Source: Candidatus Brevundimonas phytovorans (lineage in GTDB: Bacteria > Pseudomonadota > Alphaproteobacteria > Caulobacterales > Caulobacteraceae). Taken from it: a stretch of DNA of 64,000 bases. The DNA lies in NCBI GenBank assembly GCA_029203145.1, contig CP119309.1:3001001-3065000 (forward strand), given 5' to 3'. The notes beneath the pieces are model-generated. The model ran no database searches. It was given only the letters and a program-made list of their open reading frames with translations, and had not been told where the DNA came from. Made by a program: the position numbers and the translations under genes. Below are positions 43,243-50,630 of the stretch, piece by piece (the stretch's first letter is position 1; each line of letters begins with the position of its first letter).

Positions 43243-44142
43243 TCAGGCGAACAGGATGGAGGACAGGCGACGGCGGCCGTCGCGGGCGATCTCGCTGGCG
43301 CCGCCGGCCGCTTCGAACACGGTCAGCAGCTGCTTGCGCGCCGCCTGGTCGTTCCACTCGCGGTCGGCCTTGACGATGGCCAGCAACTGATCGACGGCGC
43401 CGCCCAGATCACCCGCCGACGCCAGGGCCAGCGACAGGTCGAAACGGGCCTGATGATCATTGGGATCGGCGGCGATCTTCGCTTCCAGTTCGGCGGTGGC
43501 GCCGGTCGGGGCCGAGGCGGCCAGGGCCAGCTGGGCGCGGACGCTTTGCACCATGGGATCGGGGGAGTCGGCAGGGGCCATGGCGATGGTCTGGCGCGCC
43601 TGTTCGGCGTCGCCCTCGGCCAGGTAGACGCGGGCCATGCCGGCGATGGCCTTGGGGTGGTCGGCCTCCATGGTCAGGACGTGGGCGAAGGCCTGGGCCG
43701 CGCCGCCCAGGTCGTTCAGCGACAGGGATTCCTCGCCCAGCGACAGCAGTTGCTCGATGTCGGTGTTGACGCCGGCGCCGCCGGTCAGCTTGTCGATGAA
43801 GGCCTTGATCTGGCTGTCGGGGATGGCGCCCTGGAAGCCGTCGACCGGCTGGCCGTTGACGAAGGCATAGACGGTCGGGATCGACTGGACCTTGAGCTGG
43901 CCCGCATAGGCCGGGTTCGCATCCACGTCGATCTTGACCATCTTCACCGCGCCGGCGGCGCCGCGCACGGCCTTCTCCAGAGCGGGACCGAGGGTCCGGC
44001 ACGGGCCGCACCAGGTGGCCCAGAAGTCGACGATGACCGGCTGATGTTTCGAGGCCTCGATCACGTCGGCCATGAAGGAGGCGTCCGTGCCGTCCTTGAT
44101 CAGGTCGGCGGGCGGGTTCAGCGTCGGGTCGGCGAAGGTCAT
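43243..44142 (-). CDS. thioredoxin-like co-chaperone (CnoX/YbbN type)
   Basis: A 299-residue protein with an N-terminal thioredoxin domain (about 20-125) and C-terminal TPR-like helices (about 130-299). The active site is W-C45-G-P-C48. This domain order is that of E. coli CnoX/YbbN, a chaperone that protects substrates from oxidation and passes them to GroEL or DnaK. The canonical CGPC suggests redox activity, unlike E. coli CnoX. The start is ATG 44142. It precedes the Lon-domain gene, which fits a protein quality-control pair. Confidence 0.88.
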   Translation of the reverse strand: MTFADPTLNPPADLIKDGTDASFMADVIEASKHQPVIVDFWATWCGPCRTLGPALEKAVRGAAGAVKMVKIDVDANPAYAGQLKVQSIPTVYAFVNGQPVDGFQGAIPDSQIKAFIDKLTGGAGVNTDIEQLLSLGEESLSLNDLGGAAQAFAHVLTMEADHPKAIAGMARVYLAEGDAEQARQTIAMAPADSPDPMVQSVRAQLALAASAPTGATAELEAKIAADPNDHQARFDLSLALASAGDLGGAVDQLLAIVKADREWNDQAARKQLLTVFEAAGGASEIARDGRRRLSSILFA

Positions 44143-44342
44143 GATCGGGTCCGCATCTGGATCGAAGAATCGTAACGGATCAGATGGCGTCGGGATGCCT
44201 CGCCATCAAGCGTTGAAATGGACGCAGTCGCCGCCGCGCCTAGAGGCTTGGGACCCGGCGGCGAAAAAACAGAGTCCAATTCGTCTGAAATCGACCGCCC
44301 TGCGGCCCGCCATGAAGGTCGCCATAGCAGGGGCCTGCGTCA

Positions 44343-44400
44343 GAAGGGGACGCGCGGGCGGGAAACGGACCCGAGGAATGTCGGCTGAGGGTGGAAAACG
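44343..44400. repeat. dispersed MSAxxxKRT-type repeat, tandem
   Basis: The plus strand carries two adjacent units, translating as GGKRTRG and MSAEGGKRTIA, related to the repeat at 7525-7562. They lie just upstream of another low-GC orphan gene, so repeat and orphan ORF occur together in both places. Confidence 0.45.
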
Positions 44401-44441
44401 GACTATTGCGTAGCGCGCCATTCCATCTGCAAAGTCATTCG

Positions 44442-44693
44442 ATGAGCCCTGAGGAAAAGCAGACCAAACGACTTCGCTACTTCGAGGGGCTTGGTTGCAC
44501 GGGCATACTCATTTGCACAGTGATGCTCATTGTTGCTCCACTAATCGTCCTCAGCGCTTGCCCACCTGATGGGTGCGAACGAGTCGCCTGGCGCTTCCTG
44601 GCTCTTCACATGGGTGCCAGCGGTGCTGGTTTGATCGTTTTCGAACTTCTGCGACGGTATGGTTCTGCCGCATTGAAAAGGCGCGACCGTTAG
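44442..44693 (+). CDS. small two-helix membrane protein, low GC
   Basis: An 83-residue protein starting at ATG 44442 (MSPEEKQTKRLRYFEG). It has two transmembrane segments, about 18-38 (CTGILICTVMLIVAPLIVLS) and 53-70, and a basic C-terminus. A CPPDGC pair lies between the helices. Codon and base usage are clearly less GC-rich than the surrounding genes, and MSAxxxKRT repeats lie upstream. No family is recognised. Confidence 0.55.
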   Translation: MSPEEKQTKRLRYFEGLGCTGILICTVMLIVAPLIVLSACPPDGCERVAWRFLALHMGASGAGLIVFELLRRYGSAALKRRDR

Positions 44694-44929
44694 GTCCGCA
44701 ACGGGTCGTGAAGCGAAGTTCGCTTAAGGGGGGGTGGCGGACGTTCCATTATCCGACTTGAACCGCCGCGATGAGGCTACCAACGGTCAGACTGCGACAG
44801 GTTCGCGCTCTCGCGCGCCGCTGGGTCCCCCGGTCTCGCTGCGCTCGCCGGAGGATGACGAAAGCGAAAGCGCACACCGTCGGGAGCGGGCATCACCTGA
44901 CCTGCCGATAGCGGACGCCTCTGCGGCGC
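44694..44929. other. intergenic region with repeat fragments
   Basis: These 236 bases separate the orphan membrane gene from map. They include a GGCGGACGTTCC fragment near 44735 reminiscent of the dispersed repeat, and a CCGGTCTCG/CGCTCGCCGG hairpin at 44830-44851 of a kind often seen between genes in Brevundimonas (recalled). No gene or terminator is convincing. Confidence 0.35.
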
Positions 44930-45700
44930 CTAGGCGGCTAGCCGCGCCTCGTCGGGGCGCAGGGTCAGGACGCGGACGCCGTTGGAGGTGACGCAGACGG
45001 TGTGTTCGAACTGGGCGGAGAGCTTGCCGTCGGTGGTGACGACGGTCCAGCCGTCGTCCAGGGTGGCGACGGTGCGGCGGCCCTGGTTCAGCATGGGTTC
45101 GATGGTGAAGACCATGCCTTCGCGCAGCCGCAGGCCGGTTCCGGGCTTGCCGAAATGCAGGACCTGGGGCGCTTCGTGCATTTCGCGGCCGATGCCGTGG
45201 CCGCAGAATTCGCGGACGATGGAATAGCCGTTCTTCGTGGCGTGGCGTTCGATGGCGTGGCCGATGTCGCCCAGCGTGGCGCCGGGACGGACGGCACGGA
45301 TGCCCTTCCACAGGGCCTCATAGGTGGCCTGGACCAGACGGCGTGCGGGGCGGGCCACGTCGCCGATCAGATAGGTCTTGCTGGAATCGGCGATGAAGCC
45401 GTTCTTCTCCAGAGTGATGTCCAGATTGACGATGTCGCCGTCGCGCAGGATCTCGTCCGCCGACGGCACGCCGTGGCAGACGACCTGATTGCGCGAGCTG
45501 TTGAGCACGAAGCCGTAGCCGTACTGGCCCTTGCTGGCGGGGCGGGCCTGCAGCTGATCGACGATGAAGGTTTCGACCAGGGCGTCGATCTGCAGGGTGC
45601 TCAGGCCCGCGAGCGTCAGGCCGTCCAGATGGGTGAAGACGGAGGCCAGCAGGCGCCCGGCCTCGGCCATCAGTTCGATCTCGGCCGGGGTCTTGGTCAT
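44930..45700 (-). CDS. map: methionine aminopeptidase, type I
   Basis: A 256-residue metalloenzyme removing the initiator methionine from nascent proteins. The metal ligands are in VNLDITLEKNGFIADSSKTY (two Asp), HGIGREMHEAP (His), MVFTIEPML (Glu) and AQFEHTVCV (Glu). A conserved His lies in NQVVCHGVPS. Length is typical of bacterial type Ia. The ATG 45700 overlaps the stop of the ParD-like gene by 4 bases, an unusual coupling for map. The REP or terminator downstream is not obvious. Confidence 0.95.
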   Translation of the reverse strand: MTKTPAEIELMAEAGRLLASVFTHLDGLTLAGLSTLQIDALVETFIVDQLQARPASKGQYGYGFVLNSSRNQVVCHGVPSADEILRDGDIVNLDITLEKNGFIADSSKTYLIGDVARPARRLVQATYEALWKGIRAVRPGATLGDIGHAIERHATKNGYSIVREFCGHGIGREMHEAPQVLHFGKPGTGLRLREGMVFTIEPMLNQGRRTVATLDDGWTVVTTDGKLSAQFEHTVCVTSNGVRVLTLRPDEARLAA

Positions 45701-45909
45701 GCGGCGGCGGCCGACAGATCAGGGGCGCCGACGCCCGCCGCCTTCAACTCGCGCGCCATCAGGTCCTGAAAGGAGAGGCCGGGGTTCAACTCGCCCAGCA
45801 TGCCGATCCTGATCCAGAAGGCGGCCTGGGCGTTGATTGAGCGGCACGAGGCCTTGCTGGCCCGGCGCAGCTGCTCGTGCAGTTCGTCCTCGATATTGAC
45901 GATGCCCAT
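45697..45909 (-). CDS. ParD-like antitoxin (ribbon-helix-helix) without adjacent toxin
   Basis: A 70-residue protein of the ParD-like antitoxin family. The N-terminal beta strand and two helices (GIVNIEDELHEQLRRASKASCRSINAQAAFWIRIGML) form a ribbon-helix-helix DNA-binding domain. The C-terminal tail would normally hold a ParE toxin. No toxin gene is present: the next gene is map, coupled by ATGA. I chose ATG 45909 over an extension to 45954, because that extension would cover the AT-rich operator-like repeats. Confidence 0.8.
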   Translation of the reverse strand: MGIVNIEDELHEQLRRASKASCRSINAQAAFWIRIGMLGELNPGLSFQDLMARELKAAGVGAPDLSAAAA

Positions 45910-45920
45910 GAGGCGACCTC

Positions 45921-45951
45921 GCATATACGTTTCATATATGTTGCATATACC
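45921..45951. promoter_or_regulatory. triple 11-bp repeat, probable operator of the ParD-like/map operon
   Basis: GCATATACGTT, TCATATATGTT and GCATATACCCA follow one another at exact 11-bp spacing, directly upstream of the ParD-like ATG. Ribbon-helix-helix antitoxins usually bind such phased short repeats and repress their own promoter. The AT-rich repeats would overlap the -10 region. Confidence 0.55.
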
Positions 45952-45963
45952 CAAGCAGGCGGC

Positions 45964-46506
45964 TTAGTCCAGAGCGTCGAAGTCCACGACCAGGGGTTCG
46001 CGGTCCAGCAGGGTCAGGACGCGGCGGAAGGCGGCCTGATCCAGAGCGGTGGTCGCCGTATTGGTCAGGGGGTGGAAGTTGACGACAGCGGCGTCCCACA
46101 GGCGCTGATCGAGGACGAAGGTCACGCGCCGGTCGGTGTCGTTGATCAGGCCCAGCGCCGTGACCGAGCCGGGACGGACGCCCAGCGTCTCCCACATCAG
46201 GGTCTCGTTGCCGAAGGAGAGACGGTCGGAGCCGAGCGTCCGGTGGGCGCGCTTCAGGTCGATGACCGTGTCCTGGGCCGCCGAGATCAGCCACAGCCGG
46301 CCTTTCTTGTCCTTGAGAAACAGGTTCTTGGTATGCAGGCCGGGCAGGCCGGCCTTGAGGTCCAGCCCCTCCTCGACGCGGAAGACGGCGGGGTGGTCGT
46401 GGGTGGTCTGGGCCACGTCGTTGTCGGCCATCCAGGCCAGCAGGCGGGCGCGGTCATAGGCCGGGATGGGGGCGGGACCAGTGGGGTCGGCGGCGGTGTC
46501 GGTCAT
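45964..46506 (-). CDS. prolyl-tRNA deacylase (YbaK/ProX family)
   Basis: A 180-residue editing enzyme that hydrolyses mischarged aminoacyl-tRNA-Pro. It matches the free-standing ProX/PrdX type: HDHPAVFRVEEGLDLKAGLPGLHTKNLFLKDKKGRLWLISAAQD, with the catalytic-site lysine in TKNLFLKDKK, and VTALGLINDTDRRVTFVLDQRLW later. The start ATG 46506 gives the family N-terminus; the longer frame to 46554 is rejected. Its stop lies close to the ParD-like operon promoter. Confidence 0.9.
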   Translation of the reverse strand: MTDTAADPTGPAPIPAYDRARLLAWMADNDVAQTTHDHPAVFRVEEGLDLKAGLPGLHTKNLFLKDKKGRLWLISAAQDTVIDLKRAHRTLGSDRLSFGNETLMWETLGVRPGSVTALGLINDTDRRVTFVLDQRLWDAAVVNFHPLTNTATTALDQAAFRRVLTLLDREPLVVDFDALD

Positions 46507-46592
46507 CTCGGCCTTGTCGGGCGGGCGGCGGGGGCGATAGGGAGGAGGCTGCAATCGTTAGCCTCTGTTCGTTGTCTTTGGGAGCCCACGTC

Positions 46593-47333
46593 TTGGAACT
46601 GGAATGCTATCCGATGAGCCCCCGGCCGTGCGACCTGGTGCCGGGCCGTCAGTCGCGCAACTGGATGGACGCCTTCGCCAGCCGGCATCCCTATCGCTGC
46701 CTGCCGCTGACCATGGCCAACACCACGGGGTGGGAGATCCTGGTCCCGTTCGGCTTCACCGCCGAATGGAACGGCGGCCCGGCCCAGTCGGATATCAAGA
46801 TCACGCCCGACCGGCCGCAGCCGGAGCTGGACCACTTCGTCACCTCGCACTTCTCGCGCGGGGTGCTGACCATGCACCCGCAGTACCTGTTCAGGACGCC
46901 GCCGGGCTGGGGCATGCTGGCGCAAGGCTCGCCGAACCACGTCAAGGACGGCATCCAGCCGCTGACCGGTCTGATCGAGACCGACTGGCTGCCCTTCCCC
47001 TTCACCATGAACTGGATCTTCACGCGGCCGGGCAAGGTCAAGTTCGAGAAGGGCGAGCCCTTCTGCTTCATCCTGCCGGTCGAGCACAGGAAGGTGGAGG
47101 CGTTCGAGCCGGTGATCCGTTCGCTGGACTCCAATCCCGGCATGAAGGGCCAGTTCGACGCCTGGAACCGGGCGCGCACCGACTTCAACACCCGCCTGGC
47201 CTCGGGCGATCCCGACGCGGCCAAGGAGGCCTGGCAGCGCTTCTACTTCAAGGGAGAGGTGCCGGAAGCGCTCGGCACGGCGCCGGCGACCCACGCCAAC
47301 AAGCGCCGCTTGAAGACGCCTCGGGTCGGCTAG
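46593..47333 (+). CDS. DUF6065 family protein
   Basis: A 246-residue protein resembling the DUF6065 family: DWMDA-type motif (NWMDAFASRHPYRCLPLTMANTTGWEI), FGFTAEWNGG, KDGIQPLTGLIETDWLPFPFTMNW and FEKGEPFCFILPV. Function unknown. No signal peptide. I chose TTG 46593, preceded by GGGAG at normal spacing; an ATG eight codons later (46614) is an alternative. It is followed by a REP-like palindrome and a strong terminator. Confidence 0.75.
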   Translation: MELECYPMSPRPCDLVPGRQSRNWMDAFASRHPYRCLPLTMANTTGWEILVPFGFTAEWNGGPAQSDIKITPDRPQPELDHFVTSHFSRGVLTMHPQYLFRTPPGWGMLAQGSPNHVKDGIQPLTGLIETDWLPFPFTMNWIFTRPGKVKFEKGEPFCFILPVEHRKVEAFEPVIRSLDSNPGMKGQFDAWNRARTDFNTRLASGDPDAAKEAWQRFYFKGEVPEALGTAPATHANKRRLKTPRVG

Positions 47334-47360
47334 CGCCGCCCCGAGGGTCTTTCTTGAAGA

Positions 47361-47390
47361 GGCCTACCGCGCTTCGCGCTACTTGAGGCC
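47361..47390 (+). repeat. REP-like 3' palindrome, short form (after the DUF6065 gene)
   Basis: The outer arms GGCCT/AGGCC enclose ACC, GCGC-ttc-GCGC and TACTTG. It starts 27 bases after the stop codon in the same orientation as the gene. Confidence 0.6.
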
Positions 47391-47405
47391 ATGATCACAT
47401 ACAGC

Positions 47406-47437
47406 AACGCCCGCCTCAGCGATGAGGCGGGCGTTTT
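47406..47437 (+). terminator. intrinsic terminator, 13-bp perfect stem
   Basis: AACGCCCGCCTCA (47406-47418) pairs perfectly with TGAGGCGGGCGTT (47423-47435) around a GCGA tetraloop, followed by TTC. It serves the DUF6065 gene and may also work for the convergent lipoprotein gene. Confidence 0.85.
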
Positions 47438-47443
47438 CAGTTC

Positions 47444-47471
47444 GGGCCGCTCTCCGCGCGCGATAGCGCCC
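47444..47471 (-). repeat. degenerate REP-like palindrome (after the CC0125-type lipoprotein gene)
   Basis: On the minus strand GGGCGCT and ATCGCGCGCGG match the first half of the long form, then AGCGGCCC closes a shorter hairpin without the TTG spacer. It lies directly after the lipoprotein stop codon, in that gene's orientation. Confidence 0.35.
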
Positions 47472-48029
47472 TTACTTGGAGACAGGCCGGGCCACGCGCG
47501 GGCCGAGGTTGTTGATGACCTCGCGGGCGTCGAAGGCGTTGGGGTCGCCAGCGGGCTTGGGACCGCGACCCATGACGATCTCGGCGGTGGCTTCGTAGCG
47601 GTCGACCTGACGGATGTCGCGGTCACGACCCCAGTAGGGATCCCAGGTGCTCCAGTAGCCGCGCTGGTAGAAACGCCACTGAGGACCCCAGTAGGGGCCG
47701 TAGCGGTCATAGTAGAAGGGGTCGGGCGTCGTATAGAAGCGGGTGTCGCGGTCGGTGGCGCGGGTGACGGTGGCGAACCAGTCGTAGCCGTTCTCGACCG
47801 TCAGCTCGGCCGAGCGCAGCAGCAGCGACATCTCGACCTGATCGCGCGAAGTGACCGAATTGCCCGAGAAGCTGACGCTGTAGCGGTTGGCCTCGAGCCG
47901 CTGCTCGGCATAGCCGCCGCGCTCGCCGTTGTAGCCCGCGGGCTGATAGGGGGTGGCGGTGGCGCAGGCGCCCAGCGCCAGGGCGCCGGCGAGAGCCACC
48001 AGAACCGTCGTCTTGCGAAGGTTTTTCAT
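47472..48029 (-). CDS. CC0125/CC1285 family lipoprotein
   Basis: A 185-residue lipoprotein with signal peptide and lipobox ALGAC (Cys near 22). The mature part contains MSLLLRSAELTVENGYDWFATVTRATDRDTRF, the conserved core of the CC0125/CC1285 family. A Tyr/Trp/Pro-rich stretch (YYDRYGPYWGPQWRFYQRGYW) and EVINNLGPRV at the end follow. Function unknown; the family is typical of Caulobacteraceae. The start is ATG 48029. Confidence 0.88.
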   Translation of the reverse strand: MKNLRKTTVLVALAGALALGACATATPYQPAGYNGERGGYAEQRLEANRYSVSFSGNSVTSRDQVEMSLLLRSAELTVENGYDWFATVTRATDRDTRFYTTPDPFYYDRYGPYWGPQWRFYQRGYWSTWDPYWGRDRDIRQVDRYEATAEIVMGRGPKPAGDPNAFDAREVINNLGPRVARPVSK

Positions 48030-48116
48030 GGGAGTGTCTCCTTGAACGTCCAGTGAACGTCCGTGGGTCTGAACGGGGCATGAACAGCCAAGTTCCTCAT
48101 CACGGACACAAATGAC

Positions 48117-48755
48117 CTAACCGTGCAATCGCGATACGATCAGGATCGCCGCCAGGATCAGAAGGGCGCCGACGAAGACGCCGAAGCCGCGCTTGAAGCG
48201 GGGCTGGTTCATCCGCGCGGCCAAAGCGGCGCCGCCCAGGCCGTAGGCGCTCATCGACAGCAGGTCCATGCCGATGGTGGCCAGGGCGAACAGGGCCAGC
48301 TGAGGCGCGACCGGGCGGTTCATATCCAGAAAGGGCGGCAGGACGGCGGTGAAGAAAAGGATGGCCTTGGGGTTGGCGATCTGGACCGTGAAGCCGTCGA
48401 CCAGGGCGCTGCGGCCGCGTCGAACCTCGACATGATCGGGCTCGGCGGCGGTGGCGAAGGCGCCGTGCAGGGCCTTGATTCCCAGCCAGGCGACATAGAG
48501 GGCGCCGAGCACGGCGATGATGCGGAAGACCTGGGGGAAGGCGGCGACCAGGGCGCCGAGGCCGAGGGCGGCGGCGCCGAACCAGACCAGGGTGGCGGCG
48601 TTCATGCCCACCACGCCGATCAGGGCGGAGGCGCGACCCTTCTCCATGCCCGTGGCCACGGCGAACAGGTTGGCCGGGCCGGGGGTGACGGCCATGACGG
48701 CCATGACGCCGAGGAAGGCGGCGTAGAGATGGGGATCGACGGGAAGAACGGCCAT
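48117..48755 (-). CDS. LysE family amino-acid exporter
   Basis: A 212-residue inner-membrane exporter of the LysE/RhtB family with six hydrophobic segments. The motif VTPGPANLFAVATGMEKGRASALIGVVGMNAAT near residues 24-56 is diagnostic. Substrates of such proteins are amino acids or derivatives, which one is unknown here. IANPKAILFFTAVLPPFLDMNRP is the second conserved region. The start is ATG 48755. It appears monocistronic. Confidence 0.92.
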   Translation of the reverse strand: MAVLPVDPHLYAAFLGVMAVMAVTPGPANLFAVATGMEKGRASALIGVVGMNAATLVWFGAAALGLGALVAAFPQVFRIIAVLGALYVAWLGIKALHGAFATAAEPDHVEVRRGRSALVDGFTVQIANPKAILFFTAVLPPFLDMNRPVAPQLALFALATIGMDLLSMSAYGLGGAALAARMNQPRFKRGFGVFVGALLILAAILIVSRLHG

Positions 48756-48808
48756 CAGCCCCTTTCCGGCGGAGGGCCGGTCAGGTCAAGCCAGGTTGAG
48801 CGACCGGA

Positions 48809-49357
48809 TCAGATTTTGGCGGGCTCAGCCGGTCGGGCGGGTTCGGCCGGCGGGGCCGGGGGCGCCGGGGGGATCATGAAGGCCGCATCGACCTCGTCCA
48901 GCGCATCTTGCGACTGAGCGACGGCGTAGTCGGCCATCAGGCCGTAGGTGACCATCTGGTCGGGGTCGGCCTGGGCCCAGGCGCTGTTGCTGGCCATGCC
49001 GTGAACCATGGGGGCGACCCCGGCCAGGCTCTCCGCAACCACGGCGTCGATGTCGATCTCGGCCAGGGCCTGACTGGCGATCTCGCCGGCCTGCGCCGTG
49101 GCCATGGTGGTGAAGGCGGTGACGTGGGGCTGGTATTCCGCCCACAGGGCGGCGACGCGCAGGCCCTTGGTCGTGTCGTCGAGGGCGTCGTCGTCCTGGA
49201 TGGCTTCGGCGCGTTCGCCGAACTCCTCCATCTTGGCCTCGAAGGCGGCGGCGGCGGCCTCCAGCTGGACCTCGGCGGCGGTCCGGCTCTCTTCCGCCAC
49301 GGCGGCGGAGACGGGCAGCAGGGCGAGGGCGGCGGCGAGCGACAGGGCGCGGATCAT
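48809..49357 (-). CDS. exported hypothetical protein, tandem array member 4
   Basis: A 182-residue secreted protein with a signal peptide (1-21, ending AVAEES). A long helical stretch of alanine and acidic residues follows, and the C-terminus is a Pro/Ala tail (PPAPPAPPAEPARPAEP). Its MIRALSLAAALALL start and helical region resemble those of the three genes upstream. A perfect 11-bp hairpin (49371-49381/49390-49400) ends within its Shine-Dalgarno sequence AAGGAG. Further upstream lies a motif shared with the next gene. Function unknown. Confidence 0.7.
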   Translation of the reverse strand: MIRALSLAAALALLPVSAAVAEESRTAAEVQLEAAAAAFEAKMEEFGERAEAIQDDDALDDTTKGLRVAALWAEYQPHVTAFTTMATAQAGEIASQALAEIDIDAVVAESLAGVAPMVHGMASNSAWAQADPDQMVTYGLMADYAVAQSQDALDEVDAAFMIPPAPPAPPAEPARPAEPAKI

Positions 49358-49403
49358 GAGGAGATCTCCTTGGGCGGACGCGGCAAGGTCCGCCCAAGGA
49401 AGC

Positions 49404-49430
49404 CCGATCTCAAGTGAAATCGCGGTAAGG
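49404..49430 (-). promoter_or_regulatory. shared upstream motif, copy 1
   Basis: A 27-base segment containing CCGATCTCAAGTGAAAT matches the segment at 49985-50011 with only two differences. It lies 47 bases before the start codon of the downstream gene. Likely part of a promoter or operator; on the coding strand it contains CACTTGAGATC. Confidence 0.5.
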
Positions 49431-49468
49431 CGCCGCGATGAGCCCTACGCCCGCTTCCGTCGGGACCT

Positions 49469-49936
49469 CTACTGCGATGCGCCGCCCATGGAGGCGATCG
49501 CCTGAGGGGCGCCTGCGCGGATCTGATCGGGGATGCCGCGCAGCGTCGCGCCGGCCTTGGCCTTGTCTGCGGCGATGCGCTGACGGGTCGCGTCGTCGGG
49601 CGCCTCGCCGATCAGGCCGTCGAAATAGGCGTCTAGCTCGACGGCGTAGCTCTCGATGTCGGGACGATAGCGCGCCAGAACGGCGTCCACAGCGGCCATA
49701 CCCTTGGCCGTGTCGCCGCCGGAGGCTCTGACAGCGGCATGGAGCTCGGCCTGGAGCGGCGCGATGCGGATCTTGAAGGCCTCAGTCTTGACCTCCAATT
49801 CCGCTTCGGCGGGCGACTTGGGTGAGATGGGCAGGATGATGGGCGGTCCCGAGTTCGCGGCGGGGGCTTGCTGAGCCACGACGGGGGCGGCGAAGGCGAG
49901 GGCCGCCGTTGCGACGAGCGACAGGGCGCGGATCAT
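49469..49936 (-). CDS. exported hypothetical protein, tandem array member 3
   Basis: A 155-residue exported protein with a signal peptide (1-21, ending VVAQQ). The core is SPAEAELEVKTEAFKIRIAPLQAELHAAVRASGGDTAKGMAAVDAVLARYRPDIESYAVELDAYFDGLIG in outline. It is clearly paralogous to member 1 at 50631-51077 (same GD...GMAAV.A..ARY.P.I......EL...FD pattern). The mature protein is predicted all-helical and periplasmic. Start ATG 49936 after AAAAGGAG. No known family. Confidence 0.75.
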   Translation of the reverse strand: MIRALSLVATAALAFAAPVVAQQAPAANSGPPIILPISPKSPAEAELEVKTEAFKIRIAPLQAELHAAVRASGGDTAKGMAAVDAVLARYRPDIESYAVELDAYFDGLIGEAPDDATRQRIAADKAKAGATLRGIPDQIRAGAPQAIASMGGASQ

Positions 49937-49984
49937 GACGGAGGCTCCTTTTGCGGATCGCGAGCGGGGTCAATTCAAGGCGCG

Positions 49985-50011
49985 CCGATCTCAAGTGAAA
50001 TAGCGGCAAGG
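49985..50011 (-). promoter_or_regulatory. shared upstream motif, copy 2
   Basis: The same 27-base segment as 49404-49430, with two substitutions, 48 bases before the start codon of array member 3. The equal distance to both start codons supports a regulatory role. Confidence 0.5.
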
Positions 50012-50041
50012 GACGCGCCTGGGCTCGTCCCTTGCGTTGGA

Positions 50042-50503
50042 TCAGTTGGGGGCGGCGGGGGTTGCCGGCGCGGCCAGGGCCTGATCGATGCTGGCGCGGA
50101 TCTGGGCCGGGGCGTTGCGCAGCTGGGCCGGGGCGGCTTCGGCGGCGGCGAGGATTTCTTCCTTCTGGGCGGCGCGCTCGGGGCGGGCGGCCGTGGCGCG
50201 CAGGAAGCTTTCCAGTTCACCGGCGAAGGCCTCGAACTGGGGCGCATAGCGGTCGATGATCGCGTTGGTGCGGCTCTTCTTGGTCGCGGCGTCGAGGGCG
50301 GCGTCTTCCATCACCGCCTGCAGTTCGACACCCATCTGGCGCGTCTCGGCCTCGAAGGCCATGCCCCTGGCTTCAAAGGCGGTTTCCTCGGGCGACATGG
50401 CGGGCGCGGCGGCGGCGGGGCCCGAAGGGGCGGCGTCCTGAGCGAAGGCGGGCGCGGCGAAGGCGAGCGTCGCCGCAGCGGCGAGAACGAGGCGTAGGGA
50501 CAT
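50042..50503 (-). CDS. exported hypothetical protein, tandem array member 2
   Basis: A 153-residue protein with a signal peptide (1-22, ending AFAQD) and a helical mature part: SPEETAFEARGMAFEAETRQMGVELQAVM, then NAIIDRYAPQFEAFAGELESFLRA. The paralogy to members 1 and 3 is visible in the RY.P....FA.ELESF segment. No domain is recognised. The start is ATG 50503. A long hairpin lies between it and member 1. Confidence 0.75.
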   Translation of the reverse strand: MSLRLVLAAAATLAFAAPAFAQDAAPSGPAAAAPAMSPEETAFEARGMAFEAETRQMGVELQAVMEDAALDAATKKSRTNAIIDRYAPQFEAFAGELESFLRATAARPERAAQKEEILAAAEAAPAQLRNAPAQIRASIDQALAAPATPAAPN

Positions 50504-50538
50504 CAGGAGCTCCGAGAGATTGGGAGCTTGAAGGCTCC

Positions 50539-50572
50539 ATCGTCGCAGAAGGTTGCGCACTTCTGCGACGAT
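50539..50572. other. 13-bp perfect hairpin between array members 1 and 2
   Basis: ATCGTCGCAGAAG (50539-50551) pairs with CTTCTGCGACGAT (50560-50572) around GTTGCGCA. No T-run follows on either strand, so it is not a standard intrinsic terminator; an RNA-processing or 5' UTR role for member 2 is possible. Confidence 0.5.
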
Positions 50573-50630
50573 GTGGAGGGTTTTCGCATTCTGGAGCGCC
50601 GGTTGAGGTCGCGCTTCGGCTGTGGCGGCG

